From the NCBI GenBank assembly GCA_023436515.1, contig JAEZIV010000396.1, positions 1-9,457 on the forward strand: 9,457 bases of DNA. The letters run 5' to 3'. Below, piece after piece: positions 1 to 7,793 of this stretch. How positions within the stretch are numbered: position 1 is the stretch's first letter; each line of letters opens with the position of its first letter. A model generated the notes under the pieces. The model was not told where the DNA came from. It saw only the letters and a program-made list of their open reading frames with translations, and made no database searches. A program made the translations under genes and the position numbers. This stretch comes from Bacillota bacterium (lineage in GTDB: Bacteria; Bacillota; Clostridia; Acetivibrionales; DSM-1351).

Positions 1-36
1 GAGCTTGTGCGGGTTATAGAAGGAAGATTGGCGTAA
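1..36 (+). CDS. glmM: C-terminal end of probable phosphoglucosamine mutase (partial)
   Basis: The window opens in an open frame that reads ELVRVIEGRLA and stops at TAA (34-36). Only these 11 residues are visible. Phosphoglucosamine mutases (GlmM) often end in a short amphipathic helix of this kind, with an 'EL..II...LA'-like tail, and glmM commonly lies just upstream of glmS in Firmicutes. GlmM converts glucosamine-6-phosphate, the GlmS product, to glucosamine-1-phosphate for peptidoglycan precursor synthesis. The identification rests on this tail and on synteny, so it is tentative; another gene ending here by chance cannot be excluded. The gene is followed by a GC-rich hairpin and then by a separate promoter, so it is not obviously cotranscribed with glmS. 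Confidence 0.5.
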   Translation, partial: ELVRVIEGRLA

Positions 37-121
37 GCCGCTGCTTCAGAAGTTTGTCTGGCTTTATACAGTTCTTTGTTTTAGGTGATTACTTATGTGG
101 GAGATAGTGAGCCTGTCGGGG

Positions 122-159
122 CCACCCCTCCGCCGCCCGGGAAATCGGCGGAGGGGTGG
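122..159 (+). terminator. GC-rich 14-bp hairpin, probable terminator of the upstream gene
   Basis: CCACCCCTCCGCCG (122-135) is perfectly complementary to CGGCGGAGGGGTGG (146-159), with a 10-nt loop. The hairpin is followed by GGCTTGAATTTTAT, a weak and interrupted U tract. It lies about 85 nt after the probable glmM stop and before the glmS promoter, which suits a terminator. The stem is far more GC-rich than its surroundings. Confidence 0.6.
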
Positions 160-209
160 GGCTTGAATTTTATCCACATGGAAATATATTTTTTAAAAAG
201 CAAAAAAAG

Positions 210-239
210 TTGACAATTTTTACACATATACAATATATT
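210..239 (+). promoter_or_regulatory. Sigma-A-type promoter for the ribozyme-glmS transcript
   Basis: A consensus -35 TTGACA (210-215) is followed after 18 nt by TATATT (234-239). The overlapping TATTAT at 236-241 is an alternative -10. It lies about 115 nt upstream of the ribozyme cleavage site, in a very AT-rich stretch. A constitutive promoter here fits post-transcriptional control of glmS by the ribozyme. Confidence 0.7.
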
Positions 240-354
240 ATAGTATGTAGGGGTTAAGGCTTACTTGGTTATTATTAAATGTTAAGCATGCCAAAGACTT
301 GTTATTTTTATTTGGAGGTGGGAGAAAACCCAGGATTATCAGAGTATTAAAAAG

Positions 355-540
355 GCGCCAGGACAGTGTAAGCTTGGTTATAGTAAAGCTTACAGCTGTT
401 GACGAGGTGGAGGAAGCGGCTCACCCAGCAAGGGTGAATCGTATCGAAAGATTCGGCGGATACCTTCCGGTTGTTACAATCGACAGAGGCTAAGGAATAC
501 CATTCCTAACAAAACCTGCAGGCGACTGCAGGAACAAAAG
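355..540 (+). ncRNA. glmS ribozyme (glucosamine-6-phosphate-activated self-cleaving riboswitch)
   Basis: The sequence begins with the conserved GCGCC (355-359) that follows the cleavage site, so cleavage is expected between 354 and 355. A 9-bp helix, TGTAAGCTT (367-375) with AAGCTTACA (386-394), matches the P1 hairpin position. It is followed by the core element GTTGACGAGG (397-406). Further core segments include ATTCGGCGGATACC (451-464). The 3' part has a short hairpin, AGGAAT/ATTCCT (493-507). It ends with a P4-type hairpin, CCTGCAG/CTGCAGG, closed by a GCGA tetraloop (515-532) and followed by AACAAAAG. In the known family, GlcN6P acts as a coenzyme for cleavage and the cut mRNA is degraded, which gives product feedback on GlmS synthesis. 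Its location upstream of glmS agrees. The exact 3' limit is approximate. Confidence 0.93.
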
Positions 541-925
541 TAGTCTCACGTAACTAATCCTGTATCAATTCTATTTTATTCTCATATTTAAGAACAACAG
601 AATATTTTTGGGTTTCCATGTCTTGCGCTTAAGTGGCGTTCTGTAATGCATGGATGTATTTGTTATTGTCTTAAATGTACAGATTTTGGTCTTGGAGTAT
701 GTCAGGGCCTTTAGAGTACAACTGACGAGACAGGGGCTGTACTATGCCCTTATAGCACTGCAGCACTGCAGCTCTCCCCTGGAGGTATAATCAGGTAGCT
801 TATTAACCTGACATATGAGGGAGATAAAGTGATTATAACCGAAATAGCAAATACTTGGACTTAAGGGGTGAACTATGCCTGTTTGAGTCAAAAAGCGTAT
901 GTAGAAGAATAATAATTATTTGATC
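541..925 (+). other. Long structured leader between ribozyme and glmS, no gene seen
   Basis: No convincing reading frame is present. Two nested stem-loops can be drawn. In the first, AGGGC (704-708) pairs with GCCCT (746-750) and encloses AGTACA (715-720) with TGTACT (738-743). In the second, TCTCCC (773-778) pairs with GGGAGA (819-824) and encloses TCAGGT (791-796) with ACCTGA (806-811). An 8-bp tandem duplication, GCACTGCA twice, lies at 755-770. I do not recognise a known riboswitch or T-box. After ribozyme cleavage this segment would be the 5' part of the mRNA. Confidence 0.4.
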
Positions 926-939
926 AAAGGAGATTTAAT

Positions 940-2766
940 ATGTGTGGAATAGTTGGGTATATCGGAAATAAAAATGCAATATCTGTTCTTATAAATGGGC
1001 TTTCTAAGCTGGAATACAGGGGTTATGATTCTGCCGGTGTTTCTGTCAATGAAGGCGGCGAGCTGAAGGTAATTAAGTGCAAGGGAAGGCTTTCCTGTCT
1101 GGAGGACAGACTGGAAACCGAAAAGCTGGAGGGCTTTATGGGAATCGGTCATACAAGATGGGCTACCCACGGTGAGCCCAATGACGTGAACTCACACCCC
1201 CATATCAGCCAGAGCGGTGAGATAGCAGTTGTTCATAACGGAATAATTGAAAACTATATACAGATTAAAGAGTTTCTTATAAGCCAGGGCTATACCTTTC
1301 AGTCTGAAACAGACACTGAGGTAATAGCTCACCTCGTGGAATATTATTATGAGGGAAGTCTTGTAGATGCTGTAATGAAGGTTATTGACGAGATAGAAGG
1401 CTCATATGCCCTGGGTGTTCTTTGCAGGGATGAGCAGGATATGTTCGTTTGCGCTAGAAAAGACAGCCCTTTGATAATAGGTCTGGGTGAAGGTGAAAAC
1501 TTCATAGCCTCGGATATTCCGGCAATACTCGAATATACAAGAGATATCTACATACTTGAGGACAAGGAGGTAGCTATTCTCAAAAGAGACAGTGTTCAGG
1601 TGTTCAACAGCCTGGGTGCTCCGGTAAACAAGGAGATATTCAAGGTTAACTGGAACGTTGAGGCGGCTGAAAAGGGTGGCTACGAGCATTTCATGATGAA
1701 GGAAATGTATGAGGAGCCCAAGGTTATCAGGGATACAATGAGCCCAAGACTCAAGAATGGTGAATTGCAGCTGGATTCCATAAACATAACAAAAGAGGAT
1801 ATTGATAAGCTGGAAAAGATATATATAGTGGCCTGCGGTACAGCCTATCATGCGGGAGTTGTAGGGAAATATCTGATAGAAAAGCTGTGCAGAATACCTG
1901 TTGAGGTTGATGTGGCATCTGAGTTCAGGTACCGTGATCCCCTTATCAGCGACAAGAATCTGACTATTATTATCAGCCAATCGGGCGAAACCCTTGATAC
2001 CTTGTTTGCTCTAAGAGAAGCCAAGAAAAGCGGTTCCAGGATTCTATCAATCGTCAATGTGGTGGGCAGCTCAATAGCCCGTGATTCTGATGATGTGCTT
2101 TATACCTGGGCGGGGCCTGAAATAGCGGTTGCCTCAACCAAGGCTTACAACACACACCTTACAGCTCTTTATCTGGTTGCACTTGACCTTGGCCTTAAGA
2201 AGGGTACAATTACGAAGGAGCAGGCAAACCATATACTAGAGGAAATGAAAAAGGTGCCTTCAGGGATAGAAGCAATTCTGAAGGATAAGGATGGGATTCA
2301 GAAGTTTGCACACGCACATTTTAATTCAAAGTCAATTTTCTTTATCGGAAGAAGCCTGGATTATGCCCTTTCCATGGAAGGCTCTCTGAAGCTTAAGGAA
2401 ATATCCTATATTCACTCGGAGGCATACGCAGGCGGCGAGCTTAAGCACGGAACCATCGCTCTGATAGAAAAAGGTACTCTTGTTATATGCCCAATGACTC
2501 AGGATGCTCTGTTTGACAAGATGGTCAGCAATATCAGAGAGGTTAAGGCCCGTGGAGCAGTGGTGCTGGCAATAACCCAGGAAAGACACCGTGAGGAGCT
2601 TGAGAAAACAGCAGACATGGTGCTGACAATCCCGGATGTTGACTCCCTAGTAGCCCCGATTTCAGCAGTTACACCGCTGCAGCTGTTTGCTTACTATATG
2701 GCGATAGAAAGAGGCTGTGACGTAGATAAGCCGAGGAATTTGGCGAAGAGTGTTACGGTGGAGTAG
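940..2766 (+). CDS. glmS: Glutamine-fructose-6-phosphate aminotransferase (isomerizing)
   Basis: This 608-residue protein converts fructose-6-phosphate and glutamine to glucosamine-6-phosphate and glutamate, the first committed step to UDP-GlcNAc and cell wall in the cytoplasm. The N-terminal class II glutamine amidotransferase domain starts MCGIVGYIG, so Cys2 becomes the catalytic N-terminal nucleophile. It also shows YRGYDSAG (26-33), HTRWATHG (71-78), HNGIIEN (99-105) and SETDTEV (122-128). HFMMKEMYEEP (250-260) precedes two SIS sugar-isomerase domains, the first with ACGTAYHAG (298-306) and SQSGET (346-351). The C terminus DKPRNLAKSVTVE is the family signature tail. The length equals the usual 600-610 residues. 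The start is supported by AAAGGAG (926-932) placed 7 nt upstream. Control is by the upstream glmS ribozyme. The gene looks intact and ordinary. Confidence 0.98.
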   Translation: MCGIVGYIGNKNAISVLINGLSKLEYRGYDSAGVSVNEGGELKVIKCKGRLSCLEDRLETEKLEGFMGIGHTRWATHGEPNDVNSHPHISQSGEIAVVHNGIIENYIQIKEFLISQGYTFQSETDTEVIAHLVEYYYEGSLVDAVMKVIDEIEGSYALGVLCRDEQDMFVCARKDSPLIIGLGEGENFIASDIPAILEYTRDIYILEDKEVAILKRDSVQVFNSLGAPVNKEIFKVNWNVEAAEKGGYEHFMMKEMYEEPKVIRDTMSPRLKNGELQLDSINITKEDIDKLEKIYIVACGTAYHAGVVGKYLIEKLCRIPVEVDVASEFRYRDPLISDKNLTIIISQSGETLDTLFALREAKKSGSRILSIVNVVGSSIARDSDDVLYTWAGPEIAVASTKAYNTHLTALYLVALDLGLKKGTITKEQANHILEEMKKVPSGIEAILKDKDGIQKFAHAHFNSKSIFFIGRSLDYALSMEGSLKLKEISYIHSEAYAGGELKHGTIALIEKGTLVICPMTQDALFDKMVSNIREVKARGAVVLAITQERHREELEKTADMVLTIPDVDSLVAPISAVTPLQLFAYYMAIERGCDVDKPRNLAKSVTVE

Positions 2767-2805
2767 GGGGAGAGTTGGATTTTATGGTGGTTGTTCCAGT
2801 CTAAT

Positions 2806-2865
2806 AAAGTTGTATACTGGATAATAAAGATGTGTACTTAATAAAAAAGATGCATACTGGTTCAA
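2806..2865 (+). repeat. Three tandem degenerate 20-bp repeats
   Basis: Three consecutive 20-base units begin at 2806 (AAAGTTGTATACTGGATAAT), 2826 (AAAGATGTGTACTTAATAAA) and 2846 (AAAGATGCATACTGGTTCAA). The consensus core is AAAGATGYATACTGG. Units 1 and 3 agree at 13 of the first 15 bases. A fourth copy lies inverted at 2875-2894. Arrays of this kind occur as transposase-binding sites at the ends of some transposons, but no transposase or second end is visible, so that reading is speculative. Confidence 0.6.
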
Positions 2866-2894
2866 GTGTAAAATTGAACTGGTATGCATCTTTT
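2845..2894. terminator. 21-bp hairpin, likely bidirectional terminator between glmS and the minus-strand operon
   Basis: The left arm (2845-2865) pairs with the right arm (2874-2894) over 21 bp with two adjacent G-T wobbles and an 8-nt loop. It begins with AAAAGATGCATAC and ends with GTATGCATCTTTT, so either transcript would end its stem in a run of U. It lies between two convergent genes, 79 nt after the glmS stop and 57 nt after the end of the nucleotidyltransferase gene, which suits both. Confidence 0.7.
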
Positions 2895-2950
2895 AGTTAT
2901 AGTTATTGTACCCATATCTGTCTAGAAAACAAATTTAAATAAAAATGTAG

Positions 2951-3952
2951 TTATAACAATAAATTGCTATAAATCTGTATCATTAAGTCCTCAATGCACT
3001 TATAATTAGGCTCTTCCGGAAGAGAAGTATATGCAGCTGCTTCTTTAAATCGATCCTCATATTCATTAACCATTTCAAAAATCTCTGCATAACTATATTT
3101 TCCCCTACGGATATCAAGAAATAGAGATATTTCTTTCTCTATATATGTGTTTACACCCTTTCCTTCGAGAATTTCAGTTCCAGTCACCAGAAGGCGTATT
3201 AAGTGCATGGCATGTTTATTTAGATGAAGTTCATCCTTCTTACTATTTCTGTGATTAAGCTTGGAATAATCTTTAACTATGTTGTTCATATCAGAATAGA
3301 TATTTTTAAAGTCTCTCAAGGGATAGCGTTTAAGGTTTATATCAATAAATATTTCTGTATCCATTTCTTGTCTAGCAGATTTATCAATGTATAAGCTTAT
3401 TTCACTGTCAGTAAAGCTTTTATAAGTCCTTTTCAGATGATCCATTTGTCCTAATATACTATTTAAGATATGTTGCTCCTTTTCAGCTTGGGGATAGTTG
3501 TCCCTTGCAAGAGCATTTTGAAGCCTTCTAAGCTGGGCTGTTGCATAGTTGCCAAAGCTCTGAATGGCTTTCTTTGACAGAAACAGCTCAACGTTGTCCC
3601 TCAGAAGTTGACCTTCTTTACTGATAACTAGCAGATGATCTGGTTTTGTCCCAAGAATCTCAAGCACATTAGGGTTACAATTAACACACAAAGCTATAAA
3701 TTTTTTAAGTCCATATACAACGGTATCTGTTGCTCTATCCTCAAATTGCTCAAAATTTGATAATCCCATAATATCCTGCTTTGTTTCAACAGCAACCCCT
3801 CTGATGTCAATATCACTGGTATCAACATTAGTACCGTAAGCTATTGAGCCTGCAGTTGTCATGATTAAGATATTATCTCCAAGATGTGGGTCTGTCTTTA
3901 GAAACTCATATTCTTTTGAATTCAACTTAGCTTTGATTGTTTCAGTATTCAT
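2951..3952 (-). CDS. Pol-beta-superfamily nucleotidyltransferase, RlaP-like (copy 1)
   Basis: This 333-residue protein has the nucleotidyltransferase signature TTAGSIAYGTNVDTSDIDIRG (32-52): the G35-S36 hairpin, then D47 and D49 as the metal-binding pair. A probable third acid is near D76. The segment up to about residue 105, including VNCNPNVLEIL (90-100), resembles the predicted nucleotidyltransferase family PF10127, which as I recall is named for RNA-repair association (RlaP). The rest is helical and charged, probably an RNA- or partner-binding part. The substrate is unknown; end addition to damaged or cleaved RNA is an inference from its neighbours. The start is supported by AGGGGAGG just upstream on the minus strand. 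It lies 16 nt after the second nucleotidyltransferase gene, so the two form one operon. All catalytic positions seem present. Confidence 0.85.
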   Translation of the reverse strand: MNTETIKAKLNSKEYEFLKTDPHLGDNILIMTTAGSIAYGTNVDTSDIDIRGVAVETKQDIMGLSNFEQFEDRATDTVVYGLKKFIALCVNCNPNVLEILGTKPDHLLVISKEGQLLRDNVELFLSKKAIQSFGNYATAQLRRLQNALARDNYPQAEKEQHILNSILGQMDHLKRTYKSFTDSEISLYIDKSARQEMDTEIFIDINLKRYPLRDFKNIYSDMNNIVKDYSKLNHRNSKKDELHLNKHAMHLIRLLVTGTEILEGKGVNTYIEKEISLFLDIRRGKYSYAEIFEMVNEYEDRFKEAAAYTSLPEEPNYKCIEDLMIQIYSNLLL

Positions 3953-3968
3953 ATAATCCTCCCCTTAT

Positions 3969-4739
3969 TTAGGTCCAGACTTCATTAAGAGATTCCCGAA
4001 ACAACGAGTTCAAGGGCTCATAATCGCATTTTTTCTCAATCTTGATTGTTTTCAGATATTGCTCATAATGTTCTATTTTGCTATCAAGAAAATCAATTAG
4101 TATCTGACTTTTCGGCTTAATATCGATTTCCAAGCCGGAAGTCTTTTTATTTAGCAGCTTTTCAATTTCATTTAATAGTCCATTGTCTAATTGTTGTTCA
4201 GCTAATAGTTTACTGAACTCCATTGGAGGCATGGCCTTATTTTTTTCAATCCACATGCAGGCCATTATCGGTCTTAATATATAGAAATATTTTTTTATTT
4301 TGACTTGATCGGTACTCATAATTTCCTCGAACTTTTTTCTTGCTATATGCAGATAATGATAAATTGTATGCACAGATGAAAAATATTGAGGTAATAAATC
4401 TCTCATTTTTTGAGCGGTACTGAAATCTTCCTGGTATACAATTGGAGAACTAAGCCATTCCAATAATGTAGGATTAGATTTTTTATACTGTAGTAACGCC
4501 TTTCTTATATCCCAACCGCTTATGTCCAAAAGATCATTAATTGGAACCTCAATAAAGTCCTTCTTATCTTCTATGGATAAGTACCAGTTGTCAGGGTGAG
4601 TATAAATAAATCTTACATCATAATCGCTATCCTGTGATTCAAAGCCCCAGCCCCTACTGCCGGATTCAACGGCGTAGAGGATTTTAATGTTGTTTTCCTT
4701 TTCAATTTCTTTCAGTTTGTTTATAATGACATCTCTCAT
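3969..4739 (-). CDS. Pol-beta-superfamily nucleotidyltransferase, YcgL/RlaP-like (copy 2)
   Basis: This 256-residue protein carries the classic motif ESGSRGWGFESQDSDYDVRF (25-44), with G27-S28 and metal ligands D39 and D41. It is followed by DISGWDIRKAL (72-82) and KSNPTLLEWLSSPIVY, typical of the YcgL-type predicted nucleotidyltransferases in PF10127. It is more canonical than its operon partner and clearly a different subfamily, so the pair is not a recent duplication. The natural substrate is not known. In RNA-repair gene clusters such enzymes are predicted to modify or extend RNA ends around a ligation step, and the rtcB gene about 4 kb away fits that idea. It is the first gene of the minus-strand operon, with a strong ribosome binding site (AAAGGAGA on the minus strand, 4746-4753). 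It faces the WYL genes across a 155-nt divergent promoter region. Confidence 0.9.
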   Translation of the reverse strand: MRDVIINKLKEIEKENNIKILYAVESGSRGWGFESQDSDYDVRFIYTHPDNWYLSIEDKKDFIEVPINDLLDISGWDIRKALLQYKKSNPTLLEWLSSPIVYQEDFSTAQKMRDLLPQYFSSVHTIYHYLHIARKKFEEIMSTDQVKIKKYFYILRPIMACMWIEKNKAMPPMEFSKLLAEQQLDNGLLNEIEKLLNKKTSGLEIDIKPKSQILIDFLDSKIEHYEQYLKTIKIEKKCDYEPLNSLFRESLNEVWT

Positions 4740-4767
4740 AGCCGATCTCCTTTAATTTATTTTCCTG

Positions 4768-4798
4768 ATTATATCATACGAAAAGTTATAAATGTTAA
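4768..4798 (-). promoter_or_regulatory. Extended -10 promoter for the nucleotidyltransferase operon
   Basis: On the minus strand, TGATATAAT (4776-4768) is a perfect extended -10. TTAACA (4798-4793) lies 19 nt upstream as a weak -35. The start codon at 4739 leaves a leader of about 20 nt after initiation. The divergent WYL promoter and the repeated 16-mer begin only 13 nt beyond the -35, so both promoters could share control. Confidence 0.6.
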
Positions 4799-4810
4799 AA
4801 TGAGGAAAGG

Positions 4811-7175
<2,365 letters not shown>

Positions 7176-7224
7176 AGGATTTGATTTTTATTTATACATA
7201 ACAACTAAATAACGTTTTTCATTT

Positions 7225-7256
7225 AAAGTTTGCAATGTTTTATTATTGCAAACTTT
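7225..7256 (+). terminator. Perfect 12-bp inverted repeat after the WYL pair
   Basis: AAAGTTTGCAAT (7225-7236) and ATTGCAAACTTT (7245-7256) are exact complements around an 8-nt loop, followed by TTGTC. It begins 49 nt after the WYL stop and can act as a factor-independent terminator, although the stem is AT-rich. Its right arm is the start of the 16-mer shared with the WYL promoter, so it may instead, or also, be an operator. Confidence 0.55.
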
Positions 7257-7290
7257 TTGTCTGTTAAATGGAAAATCGTCCTAGTATACT
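7246..7290 (+). promoter_or_regulatory. Candidate promoter/operator of the tRNA-like RNA, slipin and rtcB unit
   Basis: The 16-mer TTGCAAACTTTTTGTC (7246-7261) duplicates the one at 4811-4826. Further on, CTAGTATACTAAAATT (7281-7296) contains two possible -10 boxes, TAGTAT (7282-7287) and TATACT (7285-7290). The WYL promoter has a similar CTAGTAT (4849-4855) at nearly the same distance (39 versus 36 nt from the start of the 16-mer). A -35 is not clear: TTGTCT (7257-7262) is 19 to 22 nt away. Transcription would start near 7297, just before the structured RNA. Confidence 0.45.
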
Positions 7291-7387
7291 AAAATTGTTC
7301 CTGATTCCTAAGGCAAAGATTTCTGAATGGTCTTGCGGTGCTTCTTACTTTTGTTGTTTGAAGTATACCGGGAAGACGGAACTCAAT

Positions 7388-7460
7388 TAACCTTAGTGTC
7401 GGAGGTTCGATTCCTCTATTACTTTTAAGTAATTAGCTCAGCGGTAGAGCATAAGGCAAT
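7388..7460 (+). ncRNA. Circularly permuted tRNA-like RNA module
   Basis: All four arms of a tRNA are present in permuted order. CCTTA (7391-7395) is anticodon-stem 3' strand; GTGTC is the variable region. GGAGG-TTCGATT-CCTCT (7401-7417) is a T arm. ATTACTT (7418-7424) is acceptor 3' strand, followed by TT and AAGTAAT (7427-7433), its perfect complement. Next come TA (positions 8-9), the D arm GCTC-AGCGGTA-GAGC (7436-7450), A26, and TAAGG (7452-7456), the perfect complement of CCTTA. Bases for the tRNA tertiary contacts are kept: U8-A14, G15-C48, G18G19 with U55C56, U54-A58, G53-C61. With the acceptor end sealed by two bases there is no CCA and no charging. The only opening is the anticodon loop. 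It could be a Y-RNA (YrlA)-like tRNA mimic or a ligase substrate; no Ro60 gene is visible in the window. Confidence 0.8.
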
Positions 7461-7465
7461 GGAAA

Positions 7466-7499
7466 CGGGGTTCGAATCCCCATCAGACTTTGGATCTGA
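7466..7499 (+). ncRNA. Second, incomplete tRNA-like module: T arm plus closed hairpin
   Basis: GGGG-TTCGAAT-CCCC (7467-7481) is a consensus T arm, 10 nt after the first module, with a C-A mismatch at its base (7466, 7482). It is followed directly by a closed hairpin, TCAGA-CTTTGGA-TCTGA (7483-7499), in the place where the sealed acceptor sits in the first module. No good D arm follows; GCAG...CTGT (7501-7520) is the best weak candidate. It may be a degenerate repeat of the first module or an extra arm of the same RNA. Confidence 0.5.
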
Positions 7500-7780
7500 C
7501 GCAGGTTGCAACTCGACTGTCACTCGAGAAATCACCAGAATCTCTTCAAAGAATCCTTAGTTTTCTAGAAGTTTTAAGAAAACACTGGAATCAAGCCTTG
7601 AAGTGTTCGGATACCGGATGTGGCAAACCGAAACTTATACATAGGATAATCCGCATAATCCAGGTCTGCCTGAATTATCTGATACGAAATGATATAACTT
7701 CGGAATGCTGTATCCTTAAGCAGCACTCCGCCCATATTTCGGGAGGATTCTTGAAAGAGATTACAAAATGTATTAAAGAA
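7500..7780 (+). other. Hairpin-rich leader upstream of the slipin gene
   Basis: I find no credible gene here. Several stem-loops can be drawn. CTCG/CGAG is at 7513-7527. AACACT/AGTGTT (7580-7585 with 7601-7606) encloses TCAA/TTGA. ATAAT-c-CAGG/CCTG-a-ATTAT with a TCTG loop is at 7655-7678. CGGA-a-TGCTG/CAGCA-c-TCCG is at 7701-7730. The last two each carry one mismatch between two helices. No U tract follows them, so the tRNA-like RNA and the slipin mRNA are probably one primary transcript. An open frame across 7490-7810 is judged spurious. Confidence 0.4.
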
Positions 7781-7793
7781 AGGATGGACAATT

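Noticed and set aside
299..493. 64-residue open frame on the plus strand
   Set aside because: It lies over the glmS ribozyme, whose conserved helices fully explain the sequence, and it has no ribosome binding site of note.
1402..1980. 192-residue open frame on the minus strand
   Set aside because: It is a shadow of glmS without motifs or start signals.
2806..2894. CRISPR array
   Set aside because: The 20-bp units are directly adjacent with no spacers and are degenerate.
7176..7300. Sigma-54 promoter with an RtcR-type control of rtcB
   Set aside because: No TGGCAC-N5-TTGC element is present and no sigma-54 activator is encoded; WYL proteins take the regulator position.
7427..7490. Canonical-order tRNA from AAGTAAT through the second T arm
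   Set aside because: Only about 14 nt separate D arm and T stem, so no anticodon arm fits, and the acceptor would have only 4 pairs. The permuted pairing with the upstream T arm is perfect.
7483..7499. tRNA-Gln-like anticodon hairpin (loop CTTTGGA)
   Set aside because: The stem and 7-nt loop look like an anticodon arm with UUG, but it directly follows a T arm and has no D arm before it. It matches a closed acceptor hairpin better.
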